Positions 33,581 to 43,264 of a stretch of 64,000 bases of DNA are shown in pieces. The notes beneath the pieces are model-generated. The model ran no database searches. It saw only the letters and a program-made list of their open reading frames with translations, and was not told where the DNA came from. The stretch is from positions 10,606,096 through 10,670,095 of the forward strand of contig NC_067485.1 of the NCBI RefSeq assembly GCF_947179515.1, written 5' to 3'. This DNA comes from Apodemus sylvaticus. Taxonomy: Eukaryota; Chordata; Mammalia; Rodentia; Muridae. Both the position numbers and the translations under genes were made by a program. Within the stretch, counting starts at the first letter, position 1. Each line of letters begins with the position of its first letter.

Positions 33581-36250
33581 ATTCCCTTTTATCCTTTATC
33601 TGTCTCTATATGCTGTGGTTTTATGTAATGCTTTCATAAATAAGAACACTTAAAAAAAAACTAGCGTGCAATTTTGAACCCTAAGAAATCCATTCGTTAA
33701 CTATTAATATATCTTACTCTAGCAAATCCAATGATAATCTCAGTTTTGAAGAATTTTTAGCTGATATAAAAAATATAAAATAGTTTGATTTCTTTTGTGA
33801 GGAATGATTTGTTCTCAAGCAGTCCAACAAGACAAGATCCTTTTCTTGTAAGGAACACTTACAATACTTCCTATCACAGCTGATCATTCAGGAAGAGATT
33901 GTCCAGTAGGAGGAACCCAGTGGGAAGGGCCCCCCAGTGGGAGGGACCCCAGTGGGAGGATTCCCCAGCAGGAGGAGCCCCCAAGGCCCTGTCCTTCTCT
34001 TCTTCCCAGCTTTTCTCTTGTAATGTCACCCTCTCCGCTAACCAGTCCATCATGGATCTCAGCTCAAACACAAACACCTGGGCCACAGGGGAACGAAATG
34101 GAGAAAGCATTCTTTTGGGGGTGTGGCCAAACCTCACTGTTCTGCTTCTTCCATACCCGAGACAAACCATTTTATCGTCGCACCTGTCTTTAAACAGTTG
34201 GTTCCTGTGACTGCTGCCCACTGCTCCAGAGCTATGGAGGGATCAACAAGCAACACAGCTGCTTAAACAAATGCAATTGAATAAAATCCCTTTTGAAACA
34301 AATGTAGCAAGTGGTAGGCCTGCTAACCGTACAGCATCAGTGTAATTGTTAAGGGTGTTCATTAGTGTCCTTTCTTTGAAAAGTTACTTTCTGTCTTAGA
34401 ATGAGGAATTGTCCTTTCTCTGCTCTCCTGGTTTTCACTGTTACTTGGCTCCTTTTATTTTACTCTGGCTTCTAGAAAACACAGAGACTACTCATAGGCA
34501 TTGGATGAGGCTCAGAGACACACATAGTAACTAAATCAGGTGGTTCAATTGTCTCTATCCTGATTGGCCCCTTTCCTTTTTTACCTACTTTGAAGTTGTT
34601 GTATATATCCCTATAAAGCCTTCTTCTGCAGCCCAAGAGATCTGAGAGAAGATGTAGAGGAACAGTCTAAAGGACAAGATGTTTATTGTACGCTAGTTCT
34701 GATGGAGAGGACAAAGGGAGATTAGGCAGAGGGAAGGGACACAAGCCTGATCCAAACCTTGTCACTCCAGCAGTGCGTTCTGAAGTAATCACTGTCATTA
34801 ACAGTGACAAGATGCCTGTCAGCAGACCCAGGCCATCCCACCCCAAAAATGCTACCAAGGCGAGAGTGGAGCAGCCGCTGAGGCAACTGAACAGTGTACG
34901 CTCTTGCCGATGTCTAAAATGTCTACCATCGATGACCTGGCTTGGTTTGGGTTCGCTAGGTTTTATGACTCCTGTGGCTCACTTGAGTTTGGATCTGCTG
35001 TAGAGTCACTTCCTGCTCTGGGCTGCAGTCAGCCTTTCATGCTTCCCAAATATGAGCTGGAGCAGAATTCCCAGAAGTAGGATTTGCTGCCTCCGTGACC
35101 CATAGAGGATTACCAGTCTTCATTCCTTCCTCTGGCTTGGAGGTTAAAAAGCACAGCAATTTGTCCTTTTTACCCCAGCCTCCTGAGCAAGAGCATGTCA
35201 CTGTGACGCCTGACATGCCAGCCACCTCTTGTTCACCTGGCCAATATTATAATATTGTCAAAGTATAAGCCGCTGCGGCATTCCGCAGTATGCTCAGATA
35301 ACCCACAGCTGGTTATACTCTCTTAGGACAGAGAGTATAGGATAGAGAAGGAAGTGAGCATAGCTAGCCCCTCGGCAAGACTAGACCTGTACATTGCAAG
35401 ATTTCACCTAAATGTGGATTATATCTGAGTTTCTCTTATAATTTAGGATACAAAGACACTTTTCAAAATAATGACAATGTATCTGATGCCAGTTCACCTA
35501 TCCAAAGATATCACACCTCACATAATGACTGTGGCCAGACCTACTAACTTGTAGCCATCACTGGGTACCGTCCTAAGCCCATTAGCTCCAACCATGGCAG
35601 GCTGGCCGGTTAAATGAATGGATGCTAGGAACCATCCCCTCTCTGTGCATGAGAAGCTCAGACCACAGATGAATGGCGGATTCACTCGCTCACTGATCTC
35701 CAACACTTTCTTTGTCATCAATGCTATGAAGTTGTTTTTTTTTTGTTTTTTGCTTTTGTTTTTGTTTTGTTATTTTACCATCATGGTGCAGGGTGTGATA
35801 GAACCACTCGGTTATCTTTGCCATGACTAGGACTCAGTGTAGAGGTCCAAATGCCAAGAACTTCAGACTCATCCCAGGCTACGACCCTCAGAAGAATTCC
35901 CAGGCTCTGTGGACTTCCTGTATGCTGTTCTCTGCCAGAATTATGCTTACGTCCCAAGCACCGTTTGTCTCTGTTCTAACAAGAGGACCATGACAGGACA
36001 TTGGGACTCTAAATTTTAATTTCAACTTGGATTTTGTGTTCAGAAGAGTTCCCAGTGTCCCCATGGTCTCCTTTCTGTTTTCATAAGTGAAAAATCAGGT
36101 ACCTGGCCAGAAGATAGAGCACCCTGAGGTCTGCAGAAGACCTAAGGGAATCACTACTCTGAAAAGAAACTATTGTTCTTTCCATCAAGGTTGGAGTCAT
36201 CTATCCAGGCTCAGATCTAAACACTAGATTGGATCCAAACAATGGAAAAT
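33581..36250. other. Mostly single-copy DNA with short tandem and inverted repeats
   Basis: At 33899-33985 about five GC-rich units of 16-17 bp occur (CAGTGGGAGGGACCCC and variants). At 35242-35339 three small palindromes cluster. A (TTTTG)n tract is at about 35733-35772. A TATATATCCCTATAAAGCC stretch near 34600 looks promoter- or LTR-like, but I cannot assign it. No exon is recognised. Confidence 0.55.
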
Positions 36251-36257
36251 AAATCTA

Positions 36258-36475
36258 CACACACACACACAGAGAGAGAGAGGGGGGGGGGGAGAGGGAG
36301 AGGGAGAGGGATGGAGAAAGAGAGAGAGACTTGGGTTCACAATAAAGTCATGGGGAAAGTAGAAACTGTTCTCACATCCCCCCACCCCCGCCTCCATACA
36401 CACACAGAGTCCCCATTATCAACAGCACGTACACACACACACACACACAGAGCCCCGTTATCAACAGCACACACA
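36258..36475. repeat. (CA)n(GA)n and a duplicated (AC)n-containing unit
   Basis: (CA)n then (GA)n and G-rich (GA)n occupy 36258-36330. Further on, a block of AC repeat followed by AGAG(T)CCCC(A/G)TTATC and AACAGCAC occurs twice, at about 36398-36430 and 36431-36472. Confidence 0.85.
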
Positions 36476-37226
36476 TGTCGCGATTGTCATAACCCTACGC
36501 AGAGCACCACTTTGACAACAGACCACAGCTGGCTTTAGGGTTTGCTCTTGGTCTTGTCCATGTTCCAACATTTGAGAGATGTATAACACCTTCCTTTCCC
36601 ACAGGTGTGGGATTCTTTCACAGCACTACACATCCTCTGTGTTCTGCCTATCAATCCCCGCTTCCTAAGCTCTGGCAAACACTGATCTGGTTACCAGATT
36701 CATAGTTCTGTCTTGTCCAGAAATGTCTAGTAACCCGAATTACACAATTTGTTACTTTCCCACACAGACTTCTTTCACTTCATAATACACATGTGTGATC
36801 TAGAATCATAGCCTTTTAGCACAGTAGCAGTTATCCTTTGAAAATTCATTTATACAACCACAAACAAAATAATATTTTAGGAAACTGCCTATCTACCCTG
36901 TCTGTGGAAAGGCTATCTTCTGGTGACGTGCTCCATATTTCCGTGGATTATGCCCCTTTGGCTGCCTCTCCAATTTTGCTGCTCATTACAGGAATCGTAA
37001 AAACCTTGTCCAGGATATTTAAGCCCGGGCCCCAGCCTCGATGGCTTCATGGTTCCATCCCACACAGTCATCAGTGAGCCAAGGTCTGTAACTATGTAAC
37101 TATGGTCCTGACACACTGCTTGGTGGAGAAACCGCTCTGCTGAAAGGCCTGATCCTGGTGCAGTCCAGCCCAGCAACACATGCTTACGTCTTCAGGGCTC
37201 TTGTTTACCAAAAGAACAGTTCATGA
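36476..37226. other. Mostly single-copy DNA, old LINE-1-like patch
   Basis: The segment near 36715-36800 (GACTTCTTTCACTTCATAAT) resembles an ancient LINE-1 3' sequence. Nothing else is recognised. Confidence 0.4.
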
Positions 37227-37470
37227 GGGGCTGGAGAGACAGCTCAGTAGTTAAGAGCATGTACAATTTTTCAAGACTATTCAAGTTTGGTTTCCATCGC
37301 CCATGTAAGGTGGCCCAAGACTGCCTGTGTTCCCGCTCGGGGATCCACAGCCCTCTTCTGGCCTTCATATGCACATAACCATCCCCCACAGCCCCCACAT
37401 AGACAGTAAATAAATGACCTCTCCCCACATATACAGTAAATAAATAAATGAATGAATAAATTAATAAAAA
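37227..37470 (+). repeat. B2/B3-type SINE, plus strand
   Basis: GGGGCTGGAGAGACAGCTCA, GTTAAGAGCATGTAC, CCCTCTTCTGGCCTTCATAT and then two runs of ACAGTAAATAAAT and a long AATAAATGAATG tail. The tail has a small internal duplication of CCCCACATA(G/T)ACAGTAAATAA. Confidence 0.9.
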
Positions 37471-38510
37471 TTTAAAAAACTATTTACTGACTGACTGGTA
37501 TACTAAGAATAGTTATGAAAATAAAAAGTTGCAATTCTGCATCACAAATGCACATTGCTAGTTTAAAAAAGAAAAGACATCCTGATTATAGGATCTCCAC
37601 TCCACGCTTGTGAGACTTTTATTCACATTTTCCAAGCTTCTACAATGGAAATTTTAGCTATGCAATCTTTCCTTTGGGACCCTTTGCTCTAGAATCTTGA
37701 GATGTCAGTCCTTTGTATATCCTCTTAGCTGGTTCTGGTACATAGTAGCCAGCTCTTGTGGCTCCTTTGGAGAGTTTGTTTTTCCAGCCTTTGGCTCAGA
37801 GCTTCCTCTGTGTTATGAATCTATTGATATTAATACCAACTTAGACACTGTGTGCAGCTTAACCCTAAATACAGGCATTGTGGGAAGAAGGGTGGCGGTA
37901 GGACCTCGGGCATCAGGAGTTTAACATGGACGAGGCCTGCATAACATCTAAATCTGCTGGAGCGAGACACTAGGTTCCAGCTCCTTTTTCCTTCCTGTTC
38001 TAAGGATCAAACCTGTGCGTCCGGCACGCCAGATGAGTGTCATACCACCAAGCCACATCCACAGCCTGGCGGTGCCTCTTACTGAAGATGGGTAAGTCAT
38101 TTCCTCAAGTCCTAGGAAGGTTCAGAGGTGACTTTGGAGCTAAAGTTATTTCATGATCTACATACCCTCATCCCACCAGAGTCCCAGATGCTAACCTTGG
38201 CAGGACTGCCTTGGCTGAGCCTTTAGTCATCTGTGAAATTCCATTACTCTGAATACAGATTCTGTGACTCACACATTGGCTTCCCCTAGACTGCCAAGGC
38301 ACTTCTGTATATGCAGCAAGGGTCCTTTGCCTTTTTACATCCAGATTTCAGTGTTTTATTATCAATTTCATCATTATATTTCCATCAGACATCAATTGTG
38401 GTTAAAATACTAAAATACCATCCTTGTCAACCATTTTTTCTCCTCTATGGCAATCCATGATACATCTCACTACTGTAGACTCCTCTATCTCCTCACTTCT
38501 GCAAGTGAAA
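37471..38510. other. Mostly single-copy DNA with a tRNA-like SINE remnant
   Basis: At about 38005-38068 the sequence AAGGATCAAACCTGTGCG and CATACCACCAAGCCACATCC resembles a tRNA-derived SINE in reverse (ID/B4-like). Nothing else is recognised. Confidence 0.45.
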
Positions 38511-38514
38511 ACTT

Positions 38515-38705
38515 TTATTTGATATATTTTTTATTTACATTTCAAATGATTTCCCCTTTTCTGGCTCCCCACTCCCCAAAAGTCCCATAAGCCCTCTTCC
38601 CTCCCCCTATTCCCCCATTCAACCCTTCCCACTTCCCTGTTCTGGTATTCCCCTACACTGCTGCACTGAGTCTTTCCAGAACCAGAGGCCACTCCTCCAA
38701 AGTGA
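38515..38705 (-). mobile_element. Truncated LINE-1 3' end, minus strand
   Basis: Read on the minus strand, the element ends CATTTGAAATGTAAATAAA followed by an AATATATC tail, the familiar end of murine LINE-1. The sequence next to it (CTTCCCTCCCCCTATTCCCC on the plus strand) is the neighbouring 3' UTR. Only about 190 bp remain. Confidence 0.75.
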
Positions 38706-40210
38706 AAACTTTTACCCCCGGAGCATGCCCTTGTTCCACAATCCATCTCTACGCCATTTATAACTAGTAATGGGGTGATATATTACCTATTGTATGATAG
38801 TGATCCAATCCAAAACCCCCTTTTTCTACATTCTTAATTTATTCCTGGTACCAGTGTAAAAAGGGCCCATTTTCCAGGAGTCGATGTTGATATGGACTCT
38901 CAGGTGAAAATATTCACTAGGGATCAGTGTCTGTGGAGAGGAGGGCAGGAGGGGAGTCAAGCTGCCGTAGTTTGTCCAACACAGCAGTGAGCCCCAGAAG
39001 GAGAAGGGCTGACTAGAGCGTCCCCAAAGCAGCTTGCCCTCACCCTCAAAATCTGCCCTCAAAAGGGTGTGGGCTGGGGTAGGAGAGCTCTTTCCAGTTA
39101 CAGCAATGCTGATGGGGCATGCATGGACACTGGATGCCCTCCTGAACAAATCCTTTACTCAAGGGAAATCCCCAGGGCTTCCAGAGTATCTCCATTCTCT
39201 TTCAAGGTAAAACATAAATAAATATTTCATATTATTTAGAAGAAGAAAAATGGCAATCAAGAGAGAAAAGAAAAAAATACCAACTGATGAAGGGAGATAT
39301 CAACCTGAGGAAATTATATACGTTTATAAAATTTTCACATAAAACCTATTAACTGGTTTCTAGAAAATATTTCATATTAGTTTCTGTTTTCTTGAAAAAA
39401 AACCTTAATAATTCAAGGGGTGATTTTTTTTTTACCTTATACAATTCTAATACAAAGTTTGAAATCTCAATATGCATGCCAAATTAGATGAGCCACAATT
39501 TTTCATAAATGATAAATATAAATATAATCAATTTAAGCACCATCCCATGATCATTACGACACTATTTCCAGCTACTTTCTAATTATTTATGAATAAAGAC
39601 ACACTATTTTATGACCTGAGAAGACCCTAGACAACAGAATTTACATGGTGCTCACTCTAAAGAGTTTGCTCGGTATATTATAATCCAGGAGGAAGTGCCA
39701 CATCAGTCTAGTGTCCAATCAAATAGCACCAACTGCTTAAGAATATTCAAAAAGACTTTCATGATTGTGGCTACAATTTCTAAAAGAGATCAAGAAATGG
39801 TTGCCTCCAGGATGACTGTGAGCCATCTGTGAGGTTCTTGGGGACAAGAGGGCAATTCTCTAGGAAAGGGGCGGCAGGGGTTGGTACTTTTCTGTTTTTA
39901 ACAAATTGATTAGGCTATGAGGAACACAGACAGTTGAGGTTGCTCTCTGTTCACTGATGCGATAGCAGAAGCTCGGCTCTATGCCAGGCCTTGCTCCAAG
40001 CTCTGAGTGTGACCTACTCTGCTCCCGTGTTGCTGCAACTCCATAAACAATCAGCCATTGTCATGTCCATCTTCTAGGTGGTGAGACTGAAGAATGCAGT
40101 CAGGGAACCAAAGATATAAACACAAGATATTTGATGAGAGATGCTGTGCTCTAGACTCCACTGGGAACCTACAGGCTAAGCTGACAAAAAGACCTTAAGT
40201 AGGACCAGAG
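38706..40210. other. Single-copy DNA with a possible MIR
   Basis: An A/T-rich stretch covers 39200-39620. A MIR-like patch lies near 40000-40110. No exon is recognised. Confidence 0.45.
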
Positions 40211-40215
40211 ACATG

Positions 40216-40262
40216 CCCCCTGCGACACGCCCCTGCGACACGCCCCCTGCGACACGCCCCCT
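40216..40262 (+). repeat. Short CpG-containing tandem repeat
   Basis: TGCGACACGCCCC is present three times with starts at 40221, 40234 and 40248 (13 and 14 bp apart). Decayed copies lie on both sides. Confidence 0.9.
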
Positions 40263-40575
40263 AAGGCACAACCCCCAAGACTTGCCCCAGTGTGAGAGCT
40301 GATGACCCCCTCAATCTTCAGTGTGGATGGCAAAGACACAATTACTTCATTGTTCTGCTTACTAAAACTTGTGCTTTCACAGGGTGTGGCATTTTCCAGG
40401 TGGTAAGTAGCTGCCTGTTGAACAGACGCCTCTTTATATATGTACGGCCTCTGTAAGGCGCTCTGATAAGAAGCCCTCTGAAGACTGGATCCTCCACTGT
40501 GTGTTACCAGTCATCTGCACAGATGACCTTTCTCTAGTTAATATTTCTATGATTTCTTTAAAATAACCCTTTCCT

Positions 40576-40771
40576 GGGGCTGGAGAGATGGCTCAGCAGG
40601 TTAAGAACACTGACTGCTCTTCCAAAAGTACTGAGTTCAAATCCCAGCAACCACATGGTGGCTCACAACCATCTGTAATGAGATCTCATGCCCTCTTCTG
40701 GTGTGTCTGAAGACAGCTACAGTGTACTTACATATAATAAATAAATAAATCTTTAAAAATAATAATAACAA
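40576..40771 (+). repeat. B2 SINE, plus strand
   Basis: Nearly full consensus B2: GGGGCTGGAGAGATGGCTCA, CAACCACATGGTGGCTCACA, ACAGCTACAGTGTACTTACA and the ATAATAAATAAATAAATC end with B2-type AATAAA signals. Closeness to consensus points to a young insertion and to mouse as the source. Confidence 0.95.
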
Positions 40772-40937
40772 GCCGGGTGGTGGTAGCGCACTCCTATAAT
40801 CCCAGCACTCTGGGAGGCAGAGGCAGGTGGATTTCTGAGTTCAAGGCCAGCCTGGTCTACAGAGTGAGCTCCAGGACAGCCAGGGCTACACAGAGAAACC
40901 CTGTCTCAAAAAAACCAAATACAAAAAAATAAAAAAT
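40772..40937 (+). repeat. B1 SINE inserted in the B2 tail, plus strand
   Basis: GCCGGGTGGTGGTAGCGCAC, CCCAGCACTCTGGGAGGCAG, CAGCCTGGTCTACAGAGTGA and CAGAGAAACCCTGTCTC form a full B1 with an A-rich tail. AATAATAATAACAA flanks both sides (40758-40771 and 40938-40951). Confidence 0.95.
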
Positions 40938-40999
40938 AATAATAATAACAATCCTTTCCCCTTTCTTCTCTCTGCTCTTCCTCCTCTGCTTCCTTTTAT

Positions 41000-41185
41000 A
41001 GATGGATATATGTGGATATATATATATATATGAAGGATATATGTGGATATATATATAAATATATATGAAAACACATTGAAAAACGCATTATATATGTAAC
41101 ATATGTATATTAATGTAATATATGTAATGTATATAAATATAATATATATCATATACATATATAATGTGTTTTTCAATGTGATAAT
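41000..41185. repeat. AT-rich repeat with a long inverted repeat
   Basis: TA-rich units (GGATATATGTGGATATATA, twice) lead into an inverted repeat. Arms of 26 bases at 41072-41097 and 41155-41180 pair with one mismatch and enclose a 57-base AT-rich loop. Confidence 0.9.
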
Positions 41186-42014
41186 TTTGGATAGAAACAA
41201 GGACTGTTTATCTCAAAATTTTACAAAAATATAGTGTTGGCTATTTATTAAAAAGCAACCATCTCTGTCAATAGCAGCTAGTGTCGTAACTCAGTATCTT
41301 GAGAAAGTGTTTTATAATTAAGAAAGTCTTATTCTAGATCGAGTCACTAATTATGATGATGAGGACGTAATCACAGGATATTTTCAGTAACCGTCAAGTG
41401 TCTCACTTTGTGGTTGTGTAAGACATTTCTGCTAACTTCCTATATATTCTTCTATGCTCCGGTAACACTAAAGAGTTCGGGAAAATTAGCATTTTATTCA
41501 AGTGAGCAAGCCTATTTGTTTGAGTCTAATGAAAAATTAAAATCCTATATCCTTTAGAACCATAAATATTTTAAAGAGAAAAGTCTTAATTTTAAGAAAA
41601 ATTTCTTTTGGGGAAAGTATTTTATTCAACAAAACACAATTTTAATATTGGAAAGCTTGTGTGGAGGCTTATGGAATAAAATTAATTTTGTCATCAATCT
41701 TCTTAGAAGGTTTTAACTAGAGGAATTCCCTAACTTCTTTTGAACAAAAGAGGGAGAGAAAATATTTAAATGTATGTACTACTGCAGGAAATGCCAACTC
41801 TCTTGGGAGCTTTATGTATTTCGATTAATTGTCACCATAACAATTGATGAAGGGCACCAGGAACCCCACTATTGCCCATCATTTGCATATGAAGGAGCTG
41901 AGATTCAGGAAAGTTAACTATTTATTACTTTCAAGGTCACATAGTTAATAAGTAAATTACCATCCAAGGGTCTTTCTCCACACATCTCCAAAGAAAACGC
42001 TACTGGCATATTGA
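41186..42014. other. Single-copy AT-rich DNA with a MIR
   Basis: A plus-strand MIR-like remnant lies at about 41800-41960 (ATGAAGGAGCTGAGATTCAGG, AAGGTCACATAGTTAATAAG). No exon is recognised. Confidence 0.5.
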
Positions 42015-42045
42015 TGAGTCAGTGCGATTTGATTTGCATATAAAA
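42015..42045 (+). promoter_or_regulatory. AP-1, octamer and TATA-like motifs together
   Basis: TGAGTCA (42015-42021), ATTTGCAT (42032-42039) and TATAAAA (42039-42045) fall within 31 bp, about 1.2 kb upstream of Trpc7 exon 1. The last two overlap by one base. A regulatory use is only an inference. Confidence 0.3.
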
Positions 42046-42660
42046 CTAGAAGTGTGCAAAATCCATTAGAAGCCAACTTTTTAATCTCATTCGTTACATT
42101 TGCACATGGAGACAGTTTTTACAGGGTGTTGGTCACTACTGGTCCTTGAGTTGGTCTTAGAGACTAAGTGCTCTGACTCAGCAGCCCAAATAGGTCCTGG
42201 AAACCATCATGGCTTTTCTTCTCCAGTCAGTGTTTAAGATACTTTGGTGTTTAAGACTCACACACCATACCATAACATATGGATTGGGGAAAAATGGGGG
42301 CTGTTGGACACATGAATTTGTACACAGGGAATTTCCTTTCAAAATATAAAAAGTTACATATAAAGTTAATCATTATAAAGTCTCTTCTACCAAAGTCAAA
42401 TGAGCCTAGGCAATACTAACAGATCATAAAACAAAGGTCACGTTAGAGAAAGCACCACTCTCAAAGGAGAAAGTGGGTGTGGCTTTAGGATCACAAAAGG
42501 AGCTTATTACAGTCACTCTATCTTCTGGGCAGTCCCTCTCCCCACTGTTTGTCCCCCCCCACACACACACACCTACAAACCAACAAGTAGGAAATCAGCC
42601 CATTCCTCATTTTTCACATGTTTAAACTCATGAAGACTCTTCGTGTTGCTTTATATAACT
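42046..42660. other. Upstream region of Trpc7, nothing defined
   Basis: Single-copy DNA with a short C/CA run near 42550-42572. No other feature is recognised. Confidence 0.5.
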
Positions 42661-42666
42661 GAAGGG

Positions 42667-42742
42667 TGTGTGTTTGCATAAGTGTGTGTGTGTATGTGTG
42701 TCTATGTGAGTGTGTGTATGAGTATATGTGAGTGTGTGTGTA

Positions 42743-42830
<88 letters not shown>
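42667..42830. repeat. (TG)n(TC)n(TG)n tract upstream of Trpc7 exon 1
   Basis: Degenerate TG repeat (42667-42747) is followed by about 40 bp of pure TC (42748-42787) and about 42 bp of TG (42788-42829). It ends some 200-350 bp before the likely transcription start, so it sits in the promoter region. Confidence 0.95.
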
Positions 42831-42832
<2 letters not shown>

Positions 42833-43060
42833 GCACTATTCTAGGAGGAGGGGCAGGAAGAAATCCTGAGGGGCTCTGGTAAAATAGCAGAGTTGTTCTC
42901 TCCCTTTCAAAGCTACGTCTGGAAGAGGGGTGGGGACTATACCAGCCCATCATCACGCTGCATGCCAGTCTCACACACGGATGCTTCTCCCTCACATTCT
43001 CTGGGAAATTTCCCCCAGATTAGGAAAAGGACAGGAAGGCAAGTCGGCCACAAAAGGCGA
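42831..43060 (+). promoter_or_regulatory. Trpc7: Likely Trpc7 promoter region
   Basis: This is the stretch directly upstream of the inferred exon 1. CpG frequency rises after about 43050 (CGAG, CACCG, GCGCTCGCTCC), modestly compared with a classic CpG island. No TATA box at a fitting distance is evident. The start site cannot be placed from the sequence, so the borders are approximate. Confidence 0.45.
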
Positions 43061-43264
43061 GTTTTCACCGTTGCCCACAAAGGAAAGCAGAGCGCTCGCT
43101 CCTCCACACAATCGCAACTCCGCTCTCTGGAGCAGATCTCGACTTCAGCACCACGGAGAGCGGCACCTCCGCCTCGGCCACCCATGGGGAGCCAGATCCC
43201 CGCGACTCGGCGCAGGATTCGGGTCATCTAGAGGAGGGCCAAGCCTGCGTATTCTACTCTCGAT
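43061..43264 (+). other. Trpc7: Trpc7 exon 1: 5' UTR and first two bases of the start codon
   Basis: The exon is inferred from its 3' end. At 43263-43264 the bases AT are followed by the consensus donor GTAAGT. Exon 2 begins at 50455 with G TTG GGG, so splicing gives ATG TTG GGG AAC, that is M-L-G-N-N-T-F, the N-terminus known for TRPC7 (short, unlike TRPC3 and TRPC6). The sequence is the most CpG-rich stretch upstream of exon 2. The 5' border is a guess. The exon would be almost wholly untranslated. An alternative upstream exon outside the window cannot be excluded, but it would also have to end in the two bases of a start codon. Confidence 0.7.
43184..43231 (+). CDS. Upstream ORF in Trpc7 exon 1, 15 codons
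   Basis: ATG at 43184-43186 opens a frame of 15 codons (MGSQIPATRRRIRVI) closed by TAG at 43229-43231. It ends 31 bases before the AT of the main start. The context is CCC at -3 to -1 and G at +4, so a fair but not ideal start. It is present in the mRNA only if transcription begins upstream of 43184. A uORF this close to the main start usually lowers, but does not abolish, downstream translation (general knowledge). The short arginine-rich peptide has no recognised function. Confidence 0.45.
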   Translation: MGSQIPATRRRIRVI

